A DNA stretch of 54,088 bases from Thermofilaceae archaeon. GTDB taxonomy: Archaea; Thermoproteota; Thermoprotei; Thermofilales; Thermofilaceae. Of this stretch, positions 43,101 to 50,718 are shown piece after piece (positions within the stretch are counted from its first letter, which is position 1; each line of letters opens with the position of its first letter). Made by a program: the position numbers and the translations under genes. The stretch spans positions 87,634 through 141,721 of the forward strand of contig JALSNQ010000006.1 in assembly GCA_026986905.1 (NCBI GenBank). The letters are read 5' to 3'. The notes beneath the pieces were generated by a model that saw only the letters and a list, made by a program, of their open reading frames with translations, was not told where the DNA came from and ran no database searches.

Positions 43101-45658
43101 GCACAATTAGGCACCCGATATACTACTTCATAGGCACCCAGCCGTGGACCGAGAAGCCGACGCTCAAGCTGATAACTTGGGTCATCGACCTCAAGGTCTA
43201 CGCGCTCAGCAACGCGGGCAAGGGCCTCATACCCGGCCTCAACATGACCCTCATCTACGGCGGAGCCATAAACACTACCTACCTCGCAGCCGGCAGCTAC
43301 GGCGAGATATGGAACAACCTCACCCACATAAACGCGTTCTATCATAATACTACTGAGTACGCCTTCAGCGCGGTAGACGGCGGCGCAGGCGACAACGACG
43401 GCGCCAAGAACGGCGTGATCACCGTAAGCGTGCCCGTGTGGGCGCCCACCGTGCCGCGTGGCCGCTACTGGAACCACTATAAGATAAGCTTCGGCGCAGC
43501 GCTCAAGGACATATTCCTCCTCGCCGGCAAGGACTACGGCACGCCCAACGTGCCCGACACGCCGAAGAACTTCTACATAAGGTATAACACCACCTACGGC
43601 TACTTCGGCGGCGGCACTGCAGAGGTCTACTTCTACGGCTACATGGTAGGCCCGTGGAACTTCACCACAAGCACCCTTGACTACAAGCTCGCTACTTTAG
43701 ACACCACGTATCATGCGACCGAGCTCTACCCGACCTGGTACAAGAACTACCGCGGCACCTGGTACGAGTTCAGGGCTAACAAGACCACCGCCTGGATAGG
43801 CGGCATACCCGGCTACGACGGTAGCAGCTGGAACCTCACCCTCTGGAGCGGAGCCGCCAAGATGGTGCGCACCACCGCCATGGACGGCTTCTGCGCCTGC
43901 GTGAAGACTCCCGAGGGCAGCGGCATGGCCAACCAGCCGGTAGAGGTCTACGTGAACGGCGTCACAGCGACGAGCTGCCCAGAGTGCGCTGCAGCCATGA
44001 CCACCGGCTACACCGGCGCCGACGGCTGCGTGCTCTTCAAGCCCAAGACCAGCGGCACCACAGCCACGCCTGACGGCGACATGCCCGTCTACAGCGACGT
44101 GGTGGCCTTCAAGTTCAACGTCAGTTATCCCGGTAAAGATTGGTGGCTACTTAAGGATAAGTTAACATACACCTTCAAGACCTGGCTCAACATAGACAAC
44201 CTCGTAAAGCCGTACGGCCTCACCACCAAGGACGTGATCAACCCTGACACGATGAGCTACACGATAATGTTCGGCGAGAAGAACAACATACCCGGCAACG
44301 AGATACCCAAGCCCACCGGCTGCTGCCCAGAGCAGGTATGTGTTGAGCTCGGCTGGAGCGCGATCAAGGTACAGGTCTTCGACTGGGCCGGCAGGCCTCT
44401 CAGGAACGCCATGGTCGCCGCTATACTGAGGAGCCCGTACAGCAAGACCATGCCCAGCAGCATCAACTTCACCGACGCCACCGGCAGCACCGAGGTCTAC
44501 GTGCCGCCAGGCAGCAACAGGTACCAGCTCCTCGTCTACTGGCGCGACAGCTACCTGCTCTTCAAGGCCGGCAAGATACCCAAGAGCATCGTGATATTCG
44601 ACACCGTGACCGACTACGACACGCCGCGTACCTACATGCCTGGCGAGGGCACCACCCTCGAGACCTTCGTCTACGTCGGCATGATAAAGCTCGTCAACGC
44701 TGACGGCAAGCCGCTCAGCCCAGAGGCTCTCAGCAAGATAACCGTCACCATAACCTGGCCCGACGGCGTAGTCACGCAGCACAAGCCGCAGGATGATGGC
44801 CGCGTAATGATAATACTCAACAAGGACACTGTAAAGAGCTGGCCGGCGCCCGAGAGCGCCAAGTACAGCCCAGAGACACCGGTCGAGGCCCAGAGCCAGG
44901 CCCCGCACGGCGCCTACAAGGTCGTCGTGACGTGGGAGGGCGTGGGCACCGTCGCCCAGCAGACCATAAGCATCGAGAAGGGCAGGTTTGAGACCAGCAA
45001 GCAGGAGTTCACCGTCAAGCTCGACGTCTACGACGTAACCCTCAGCTTCAAGACGCCCTTCGGAACCCCGCTGGCCGGCGCCACCGTCGAGATAACCAAG
45101 CCCGGCGCCGCCCAGCCGATAACCGCCACGCTCGACAACAACGGCGAGATAACGATAACCGAGGTGCCTCCAGGCCAGCTCAAGGTTGCTGTGAAGAGCT
45201 GGAAGGGCCTCGCCATCAACTACCAGACCACCGTCTCCAGGGAGATGGCCGCTATAACGGTGGACAACATCGGCAAGATAGTGGTACACGTGGTCGGCAG
45301 CAGGGGCCAGGGCCTGCCCGGCGCCAGCGTCGAGATAGCCAACGTGGGCACCTTCACCGCTGACAACAGCGGCACCGTGGAGGTCGAGGTGCCTGCGGGC
45401 ACCTACAAGGTGACGGCCAGCAAGGGTGGCCGCACCGCGAGCACCACCGTGACCGTGCAGGGCGGCAAGACCTCCATGGCTGAGCTCAAGCTCGACATCT
45501 TCATCAGCATAGCCGGCTGGGAGATGAGTAGCAGCGAGTTCCTCGGCATGCTACTGCTCTTCATAATACTCGTCATAGTGCTCTTCATCATCGCCCACGA
45601 GTACAGCGCCTGGAGGAAGCGCCGCCTCGCCAAGGTCATAGCTCCAGCGAAGGAGTAA
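40118..45658 (+). CDS. Giant membrane-anchored S-layer protein
   Basis: This surface protein of 1846 residues probably forms the cell's paracrystalline coat. A signal peptide (VLAIAIVAVMALAFASTAYA, cleavage after residue 26) is followed by mostly beta-rich Ig-like or carboxypeptidase-regulatory-like repeats. Late examples are TPLAGATVEITKPG near 1650 and QGLPGASVEIANVG near 1735. There are very many N-x-S/T sequons for glycosylation. Cys pairs in clusters (CTAHCPC, CCPEQVC, CPEC) suggest disulfides. One C-terminal membrane span (FLGMLLLFIILVIVLFIIA) is followed by a basic tail. Strong G/C-ending codon bias unlike the neighbours fits very high expression. Confidence 0.88.
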   Translation: MNGKYLVLAIAIVAVMALAFASTAYAWPATKSTINLKTPWGENFANQKIIISIFNESKNCVMAYFEGTTDGHGNATLTLIPTPLPQPTSGTYNISIFWQKYGYTFLIYSAKGLSPTDISNILSNSSITLQYLWQIDFRAVTNIDGKWDTPLAFQDPETGTWDLAYFKVYISPKGLPGTLPKDKDEATLIWEAAGDKNGYAKENFTIGNIMVDISESTQGCYHIDKLYNFTLFKEVFWQISSPQGTEIKVKVGYERLAFNTTWDYAGWAATFEGINVTDLAVDTNTLYDLTGLDAGTYGNDVLGATNDQWISFNDTAYTFLAIVNVTDICGKTIDSYITGGVPFQNVVWPRIYVYFSMGDFVLRKGITNSSGIAPFEGFKPESTAFFWLPNVTLFYDKELTLTITFMNVQIFSEDFNTTATLAYGGHSHTWYNPAPFQATSYFKWTFGNIGNYNASTFAANTTLLPVDIVIKDSGPAAVQPLEGAKFILMPPGYDPIYTVTDYGGHVQLPPFNLVMGGVGGGNGPIIARHGVYPGLLPVPFSLRLKPDATYTYTFKVLWSLPMSEYFVDVTPDDNKIPLNASAVLESLNNTGTCLTQTFDFNAKVYDVAFRIQDLCGRAITSNDDPRGSVILTWIAPDGSKNITVSVGLTTNGVVNLGGVPGGTIKVRLAFKGVLLDPTPNSTQEIEVPGNILNASEYKFTFPIGDIKFHVYQWDEKKPLMNISVVLKSFKNGHLVFEDKGMTDCDGTVTFKKIPLRVSSSTTATNEILVELYTTNETPYIRHNLTKTPRGKFNDVGLLVGNWSLTNYIFKNIEPTCTNDVDIPAWIFSFNLEAVDHAGKILKAFTATTYKKTTMWVGVALNDTYWELQPGECTAHCPCRYDTNATWSIFNITGFGDKPYGNGLDEAKWVFTSAQFEPAHPHLFVAGGKYHFIVWYGGVVVYNYTITLPKPSKALDWNDVINTLGCFNETDMATTTETISSVDLANRYVWNLTEGGTIRHPIYYFIGTQPWTEKPTLKLITWVIDLKVYALSNAGKGLIPGLNMTLIYGGAINTTYLAAGSYGEIWNNLTHINAFYHNTTEYAFSAVDGGAGDNDGAKNGVITVSVPVWAPTVPRGRYWNHYKISFGAALKDIFLLAGKDYGTPNVPDTPKNFYIRYNTTYGYFGGGTAEVYFYGYMVGPWNFTTSTLDYKLATLDTTYHATELYPTWYKNYRGTWYEFRANKTTAWIGGIPGYDGSSWNLTLWSGAAKMVRTTAMDGFCACVKTPEGSGMANQPVEVYVNGVTATSCPECAAAMTTGYTGADGCVLFKPKTSGTTATPDGDMPVYSDVVAFKFNVSYPGKDWWLLKDKLTYTFKTWLNIDNLVKPYGLTTKDVINPDTMSYTIMFGEKNNIPGNEIPKPTGCCPEQVCVELGWSAIKVQVFDWAGRPLRNAMVAAILRSPYSKTMPSSINFTDATGSTEVYVPPGSNRYQLLVYWRDSYLLFKAGKIPKSIVIFDTVTDYDTPRTYMPGEGTTLETFVYVGMIKLVNADGKPLSPEALSKITVTITWPDGVVTQHKPQDDGRVMIILNKDTVKSWPAPESAKYSPETPVEAQSQAPHGAYKVVVTWEGVGTVAQQTISIEKGRFETSKQEFTVKLDVYDVTLSFKTPFGTPLAGATVEITKPGAAQPITATLDNNGEITITEVPPGQLKVAVKSWKGLAINYQTTVSREMAAITVDNIGKIVVHVVGSRGQGLPGASVEIANVGTFTADNSGTVEVEVPAGTYKVTASKGGRTASTTVTVQGGKTSMAELKLDIFISIAGWEMSSSEFLGMLLLFIILVIVLFIIAHEYSAWRKRRLAKVIAPAKE

Positions 45659-45679
45659 AGGGCTAGGGCCAATCTTTAC

Positions 45680-45712
45680 GGCTAAAAAACAAAAAATATT
45701 TTTCAGATTTTT
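45680..45712 (+). terminator. T-rich transcription end after the S-layer gene
   Basis: Two T runs (ATATTTTTC and GATTTTTT) follow the S-layer stop within 60 nt, and the intervening sequence is A-rich. Oligo-T tracts are the usual archaeal intrinsic termination signal. The second run overlaps the TTG start proposed for the next gene. Confidence 0.5.
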
Positions 45713-46500
45713 TGATTCCACTTCTTGTGAGGAAGCTTTTCGAGAGACCTCTCCTCCAGTGGATTCTAGGCCTCGGCGAGCCCCCGGTCAAGCGGCCGGA
45801 GGCCCGCCATGTATACCTTAGGCCCCTGCGCTTCTCCACTGGCGTCCGCGGTTTGGATGGTTTGTTGGGTGGTGGTGTTGAGGTTGGTAGTATTACTGAG
45901 TTGATTGGTGAGTTTGGTGCTGGTAAGACTCAGGTTTGTCATCAGCTTGCTGTTATGGTTCAGCTTCCCCGTGGGTCTGGGGGGCTTGGCGCTAGGGCGC
46001 TATACGTGGACACAGAGGGCACCTTCAGGCCCGAGCGCATAGTCCAGATAGCGAGGCACAGGGGCCTAGACCCCGAGCAAGCACTAGAAAACATCGTATA
46101 CGCCAGAGCATACAACAGCGACCACCTAGCTGCCCTGCTCCGCTCGGCCAGTGAGGAAGCGTTGAGGAGGAACATAGGGCTCGTAGTCGTTGACGAGGTC
46201 TCCGGCCTCCCCCGGAGGGAGGAGAAGAGGAGTGAAAGGGTTAGGGCGTTCCACAGCGTGGTCGCCGGCCTCAGGGCGTTGGCTGCACTTGGCGTAGCCG
46301 TTGTAGCGTCTAGGCAGGTCGTTTTCGCCGGTGACGAGCTGGCCCCGGCGGGGGGCGCGGCGCTGGATTCGTACGCTCATAGGAGCCTCTTCCTCAAGAA
46401 GAGGGGCGAGTCGCTGGTCACCGTGGAGGTCATCGACGAGCTGGGGCTGGGGAGGAGTTCGAGCTTCTATATAACCGAGGAGGGAGTCGTCGATGCATAG
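45712..46500 (+). CDS. RadA paralog lacking the HhH domain
   Basis: This RecA/RadA-family ATPase has 262 residues. Walker A is GEFGAGKTQVCHQLAV near 66, followed by the RadA-like ALYVDTEGTFRPERI. Walker B is NIGLVVVDEVSG. The N-terminal HhH domain of RadA is absent, so it is a recombination paralog rather than the main recombinase. Its second half departs strongly from RadA. The start is uncertain: TTG at 45712 or GTG at 45727. Codons in the Walker A segment are T-ending, unlike the rest of the gene. It overlaps the next gene by 8 nt. Confidence 0.75.
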   Translation: MIPLLVRKLFERPLLQWILGLGEPPVKRPEARHVYLRPLRFSTGVRGLDGLLGGGVEVGSITELIGEFGAGKTQVCHQLAVMVQLPRGSGGLGARALYVDTEGTFRPERIVQIARHRGLDPEQALENIVYARAYNSDHLAALLRSASEEALRRNIGLVVVDEVSGLPRREEKRSERVRAFHSVVAGLRALAALGVAVVASRQVVFAGDELAPAGGAALDSYAHRSLFLKKRGESLVTVEVIDELGLGRSSSFYITEEGVVDA

Positions 46501-47053
46501 CCTGGCTTCACGCGCCGGAGTGCCTCCTCGGGGCTTTTCCCTAGAGGTCTCTGGGAGGCCTGGCTCTGGGCGGAGGCTCTTCGTCTGGGGCCTCCTAGAG
46601 GAGTTCGCGGGGGAGGGCGTGCTCTACTTCGACCTGGTTGGCAGGTTCACCCGGTACCTCTACTCCGCTGGGGGAGAAGCTGAGGGGGTAAGTGTCGTCT
46701 ACACGCTGTCTCCGGAGGAGATGGTGAGCCTCATGCGCGGGGGAGAGTACGGCCTAGTAGTGCTGGACAGCGTGCCCAGGCTCTTCTTCGACACGGAGAC
46801 GGGCTACAAGGCCAGGTGGGGCGCCGTAGCCCAGGTACTCTATGCTGGCCTAAGAGTAGCCCTGAGAGGGGGCCGGTTCGTAGCCGTGAACTACCGGTCC
46901 CGTAGAAGCTTCGGTGAAACAGTTTTTTCCCCATACTTCACTCACCGTGTCGCCACGGAGTTCAAGGAGGGGACGCTGAGGGTGGCTAAGCTTTATCCAG
47001 TTGGGGGAGAAATAGTCCTGGACTATACATGGCGTCGACGGAGCGAGTTATAA
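46493..47053 (+). CDS. Degenerate RecA-fold partner protein
   Basis: This protein has 186 residues with a RecA-like beta-alpha core. The Walker A position reads SGRPGSGRRLF, so the essential GKT/S lysine-threonine is replaced. Walker B-like LVVLDSVPRLF keeps the aspartate. A segment ALRGGRFVAVNYRSRRSFGE matches the L2-region strand in RecA paralogs. ATP hydrolysis is unlikely. It overlaps the RadA paralog by 8 nt and Rqc2 by 25 nt, so a two-subunit complex like other RadA or Rad51 paralog pairs is a reasonable inference. Confidence 0.55.
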   Translation: MHSLASRAGVPPRGFSLEVSGRPGSGRRLFVWGLLEEFAGEGVLYFDLVGRFTRYLYSAGGEAEGVSVVYTLSPEEMVSLMRGGEYGLVVLDSVPRLFFDTETGYKARWGAVAQVLYAGLRVALRGGRFVAVNYRSRRSFGETVFSPYFTHRVATEFKEGTLRVAKLYPVGGEIVLDYTWRRRSEL

Positions 47054-48861
47054 CAGTCCTCGACCTCTACAAGCTGTGGCCCCTCCTCCGCGGCGTGGAG
47101 GGGGCAAGAGTGGTGAACGCGTATAGGTGCGGAGAGACGCTAGCCCTGAGGCTCAAGGGGGCGCCCATGGAGTGGCTTCTCTTCTCGCCGCGCGTAGGCC
47201 CCGTGTTGGCCGGAGAGGCGCCGGCGCCCCTCTCCCCCTATACTCCGCTTAGAAGGCACATCAAGGGTAGGAGGATAGAGGAGGCGGCTCCTCTAAACGG
47301 CGATAGGGTGCTCAGGCTAGGCTTGCCGTCGGCCGCCCTAATCCTCGAGTGGATCAGGGAGGGGAACATCGTCGTCGTGGCCCCGGGGGGCGAGATAAGA
47401 TATGCCATGCGGAGGAAAAAGATGAGGGACCGCGCCGTCGAGCCGGGTGCACGATACGTGCCCCCTCCCCCACCCAAGTCTATACTAGAGCTGACGCCGG
47501 AGGATGTAATCTCCAGGGTCGACTCCCTGGCCTCCAGGAGGCTGGTGGCGGCGTTCTCGATCGCAGGCGGCGTGCCCGGCGAGCTAGCCTATGAGGCTCT
47601 CTACCGGGCAGGCCTAGACCCCACCTCCAGGGCGAGGGCCGCCGACCCCGGCGACCTAGAGAAGGCATACTGGGAGGCGCGGCGCATATTCCTCTCCTCG
47701 CTGGAGGACCGTAGGGGGTTCAGGGTCGGCCAGGTGGGGGCGCTATACCCGTTCCCGCCCACGCACCTGGGGCAGCACATCAAGGAAGTAGACTACCTGC
47801 AGGCGGCCCCCGGCTACTTTGCCTCACTGATACTTAGGGGCTGCTCCCCGGAGGAGGCGGTGGAGGCCACTACTTATAGGAGCCTTGTGGAGGCCGCAGA
47901 GAAGCTGGAGAAGGAGATAAAAGCGCTGGAGGAAAACATCTCTCTCCTATCGCGCCTAATAGCCCGCTACAGGAGCCTAAGGGAGGCTCGGTTGAAGTGG
48001 AGTTCTATAGACGAGGCCCTAAGTAGAGAGTACCCCCAGTATAGGGGCGCCAGGCATGACAGGTGGACCCTCCTAGTCGAGATCGACGGTCTCCCGCTGG
48101 AGATCGACGCAAAGGTCACTGCGCACCAAAACCTCGTCGACAGGTACAGGGCTTTAAAGCGTGTCCGGGAACGCCTTTTGGAGCTACCCTCCCTAGTGCA
48201 GCGCCAACCCGTGGAGAAAGCCGCCATGCGGGAGAAGGAGAAAAAGAGGTGGTATGAAGACTTCAGGCACTTCACAACAACCGGCGGCTTCATCGTCGTC
48301 GCAGGGAAAAGCGCCGGGCAAAACGAGCTCCTAGTACGCCGCTACCTAGAGCCAAGCGACATATTCCTCCACGCCGACATCCACGGAGCACCAGCCACGA
48401 TAATAAAGACCCTAGGCAGAGAGCCCTCAGAGAGGGATCTGCTTGAAGCAGCCCAGTTTGCAGCTTCTTATTCCAGCGCGTGGAGCGGCGGGCTCTACGC
48501 CGTCGACGTCTACTGGGTTAGGGGAAGCCAGGTGTCCAAGAAGGCGCCCAGCGGGGAATACCTGTCTAAGGGGGCCTTCATGGTATACGGGAAGAGAAAC
48601 TATATACGTAGGGTCAAGCTGGGCCTGGGAGTAGGCTACGAGGAGGGTAAGGGTATAGTCGCCCTGCCGCAGATCGCCCTAGAGGGGAGGAGGGGCTGCT
48701 TCTTAGTGGTAGAGCCCGGGAGGGTCTCTAAGCGGCTCGTGGTGGATAAGCTGCAGCGCCTCCTAAAGGAGTGCGGCGTGGGGAAGACAGAGCCAGGCAT
48801 CTTAGAGCGGCTGCTGCCCAAGGGGGGATTCTACATCTCGCGGAGGGTGGTAAAGAGGTGA
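47029..48861 (+). CDS. rqcH: Rqc2/NEMF homolog (archaeal RqcH)
   Basis: This protein binds stalled 50S-peptidyl-tRNA complexes in ribosome quality control and can recruit tRNA for C-terminal tailing. NFACT-N is at the start (LLFSPRVGPVLAGEA), a long coiled coil runs about 285-325 (AAEKLEKEIKALEENISLLS), and NFACT-R covers 420-530. The latter has HFTTTGGFIVVAGKSAGQNE and DIFLHADIHGAPATIIK. The length of 610 residues fits archaeal members. It overlaps the degenerate RecA gene by 25 nt in another frame. Confidence 0.9.
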   Translation: MASTERVITVLDLYKLWPLLRGVEGARVVNAYRCGETLALRLKGAPMEWLLFSPRVGPVLAGEAPAPLSPYTPLRRHIKGRRIEEAAPLNGDRVLRLGLPSAALILEWIREGNIVVVAPGGEIRYAMRRKKMRDRAVEPGARYVPPPPPKSILELTPEDVISRVDSLASRRLVAAFSIAGGVPGELAYEALYRAGLDPTSRARAADPGDLEKAYWEARRIFLSSLEDRRGFRVGQVGALYPFPPTHLGQHIKEVDYLQAAPGYFASLILRGCSPEEAVEATTYRSLVEAAEKLEKEIKALEENISLLSRLIARYRSLREARLKWSSIDEALSREYPQYRGARHDRWTLLVEIDGLPLEIDAKVTAHQNLVDRYRALKRVRERLLELPSLVQRQPVEKAAMREKEKKRWYEDFRHFTTTGGFIVVAGKSAGQNELLVRRYLEPSDIFLHADIHGAPATIIKTLGREPSERDLLEAAQFAASYSSAWSGGLYAVDVYWVRGSQVSKKAPSGEYLSKGAFMVYGKRNYIRRVKLGLGVGYEEGKGIVALPQIALEGRRGCFLVVEPGRVSKRLVVDKLQRLLKECGVGKTEPGILERLLPKGGFYISRRVVKR

Positions 48862-49562
48862 AGGAGAAGGATTACTTGGAAGAGGTCGCTAAGCTGCCCG
48901 GACTAGAGGGGGGGTTAAAGGGGGCTATAGGCTACCTAGTGCTCCGCTTAGAGAGGGCAGGCTCGTATATTCCGAGGTTTAGGCTGCCTCACCACGTTAT
49001 AGGCTGGGAGACTGACTGCGAGTGTCTGCGAGTCTTCTCCAGGAACCCCGGGCTGAGGAGGATCTACAGGCTTTACGCCGATGGGGGGAGCCGTTTCATA
49101 GTAGTAGAAGGTAGAAGACGCGTAGGGGCTGTGACGCCGCGGTCAATGTTCCTCCACTTAATGAAAAGGGCCGCATATACATCCGTGGTGGTCTCATACC
49201 TTCTTAGACGCAGGGAGGGGTGTGTGCCCTACATGTCTACGGTTAAGAGGGTGGTCGAGGCAATGGATGAAAGGCTCACGGGCGCCGTGCCCGTATGTTA
49301 TAGGGGGAAGACGAGGTACATAGCCACCGCGGCCGGCGTAGCCGAGTACCTGGCGAAGGGCGGCAGGCTCTCGGCTAGAATATACTCCCTGAAGGAGTTC
49401 CTCGACAAGCCCCACATATATACGAGCGTCTCCGAGCTAATCTCAGGGATAAGGAATCACTCATACGGGATCTATGCGCCAGACGAGGGTGAAGAGGTAT
49501 TTGTATCCGAGCACTCACTCTACGAGGCCTCGAGAAAACTGCTCCAAGAGAGTATACGTTGA
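48858..49562 (+). CDS. Protein of unknown function in the Rqc2 operon
   Basis: A GTG at 48858 overlaps the rqcH stop by 4 nt and gives 234 residues; the track's start (48771) lies inside rqcH. The middle contains a run of positive charge (IVVEGRRRVGAVTPRSMFLH) and a segment KRVVEAMDERLTGAVPVCYR. No known motif is recognised. Its 3' end overlaps the Mut7-C frame. Translational coupling to rqcH suggests a function in translation or RNA turnover, but this is inference. Confidence 0.6.
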   Translation: MKEKDYLEEVAKLPGLEGGLKGAIGYLVLRLERAGSYIPRFRLPHHVIGWETDCECLRVFSRNPGLRRIYRLYADGGSRFIVVEGRRRVGAVTPRSMFLHLMKRAAYTSVVVSYLLRRREGCVPYMSTVKRVVEAMDERLTGAVPVCYRGKTRYIATAAGVAEYLAKGGRLSARIYSLKEFLDKPHIYTSVSELISGIRNHSYGIYAPDEGEEVFVSEHSLYEASRKLLQESIR

Positions 49563-50073
49563 CGGCATGCTCGGCAAGCTTGCCAGGTGGCTGAGGATAC
49601 TGGGGGTGGATGCGAGGTACCTGGGAGACGCCGCGGATAAGGATATTCTGTCAAGGCTGTCACCCGGCGACATACTATTTACCAGGGATAAGGCCCTTGT
49701 ACTCAGGGCTTCGAGGAAGGGTATAAATGCGGTATACCTTCCCGAGGACTTCGAAGAGGCGCTCTGCATCGCCATAAAAATACTTGGAATCGAGGCCAGA
49801 GTTGACATGGAGAAGACGCGGTGCCCGCTTTGCGGGGGTAAGCTTAGGAGAGTGGAGAGGGAGCAGGTGGCCGGAAAGGTTCCCGAGAAGGTCTACCGGC
49901 TTTACAGGGAATTCTACGTATGTGAGCGCTGCGGACACATTTATTGGGTCGGCACGCATATGAAGGAAATAGAAGCCGTACTGGAGAACGTTAGGGTGAG
50001 AGCTAATGAATGCGGAGAAGCTGTCAATAGAGGAGGGCCGCTTTCTAGTAAAACTCGCAAGGAGGGCTGTTGA
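49474..50073 (+). CDS. Mut7-C family RNase with zinc ribbon
   Basis: The Mut7-C (DUF82) PIN-like nuclease core is clear: VYVDGMLGKLARWLRILGVD with ARYLGDAADKDIL and the acidic LFTRDKALVLRA. A zinc ribbon with CPLC near 115 and CERC near 145 follows, as is usual. The start is uncertain. ATG 49474 is used here; TTG 49501 would also precede VYVDGML, while ATG 49567 falls after the first conserved aspartate. It overlaps its upstream gene by 89 nt and AMMECR1 by 68 nt, which is unusually deep. Confidence 0.75.
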   Translation: MRQTRVKRYLYPSTHSTRPRENCSKRVYVDGMLGKLARWLRILGVDARYLGDAADKDILSRLSPGDILFTRDKALVLRASRKGINAVYLPEDFEEALCIAIKILGIEARVDMEKTRCPLCGGKLRRVEREQVAGKVPEKVYRLYREFYVCERCGHIYWVGTHMKEIEAVLENVRVRANECGEAVNRGGPLSSKTRKEGC

Positions 50074-50650
50074 GGAGTATCTCTCCTCTGCGCGCATAAT
50101 AACCCCCCCGCCCGAGACCCCTCTAAGGCTATGGGAGAAGCGCGGCGTATTCGTGACGATAGAGCGCATAGTCGTTGACCCCGAGTCCAGGAGAGCCGAC
50201 AGGATACTTAGGGGGTGTATAGGCTACCCGGAGCCCGTATACCCCCTCGTAGAGGGCGATATAAGGGCTGCCATAGCGGCGGCCACGCAGGACCCCCGGT
50301 TCCCCCCACTAACGTTGCGGGAGATGAAAGACGTCATATTCGAGGTCAGCGTGCTCACGCCGCCGAGAAGGGTCGAGTACAGGGATCCGGAGGAGCTTTT
50401 AGACAAGATAAAGGTCGGAAGGGACGGTATAATAATAGAGTCGGGCTATGCTAGGGGCCTGCTTCTACCCCAGGTACCGGTAGAGTATGACTGGAACGTC
50501 GAAGAGTATCTTAAGAACGCGTGCCTGAAGGCGGGACTCAGCGAGGACGCGTGGCGGGAGGGGAGGGTGAATGTATACGTGTTCCAGGCCCAGATATTCA
50601 TAGAGGTTACCCCCGGCGGCGAGGTTATAGAGCGTGAGCTTTGGGCCTAG
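50006..50650 (+). CDS. AMMECR1-domain protein
   Basis: This protein has 214 residues with the conserved AMMECR1 signature RGCIGYPEPVYPL near 72. The typical order of strands follows (GDIRAAIAAATQDPRFPPLT, then FEVSVLTPPRRV, GIIIESGYARGLLLPQVPVE). Biochemical function is not established; in eukaryotes the human homolog is linked to a developmental disorder. The ATG at 50006 lies within the Mut7-C gene. A TATA-like GATATATG separates it from the next gene. Confidence 0.9.
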   Translation: MNAEKLSIEEGRFLVKLARRAVEEYLSSARIITPPPETPLRLWEKRGVFVTIERIVVDPESRRADRILRGCIGYPEPVYPLVEGDIRAAIAAATQDPRFPPLTLREMKDVIFEVSVLTPPRRVEYRDPEELLDKIKVGRDGIIIESGYARGLLLPQVPVEYDWNVEEYLKNACLKAGLSEDAWREGRVNVYVFQAQIFIEVTPGGEVIERELWA

Positions 50651-50718
50651 GCGTTTATGATATATGCTAGGCCGTCCTAATATTTTCCAGAAGAATTATC
50701 CTTGAGGTATACAGGGTC

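Noticed and set aside
42137-43477. 446-residue minus-strand ORF inside the S-layer gene
   Set aside because: It is a shadow created by the strong third-position bias of the S-layer gene; the translation is low-complexity (V/E/Y/G/A rich) and lacks motifs. The same holds for 41504..41953 and 44162..45289.
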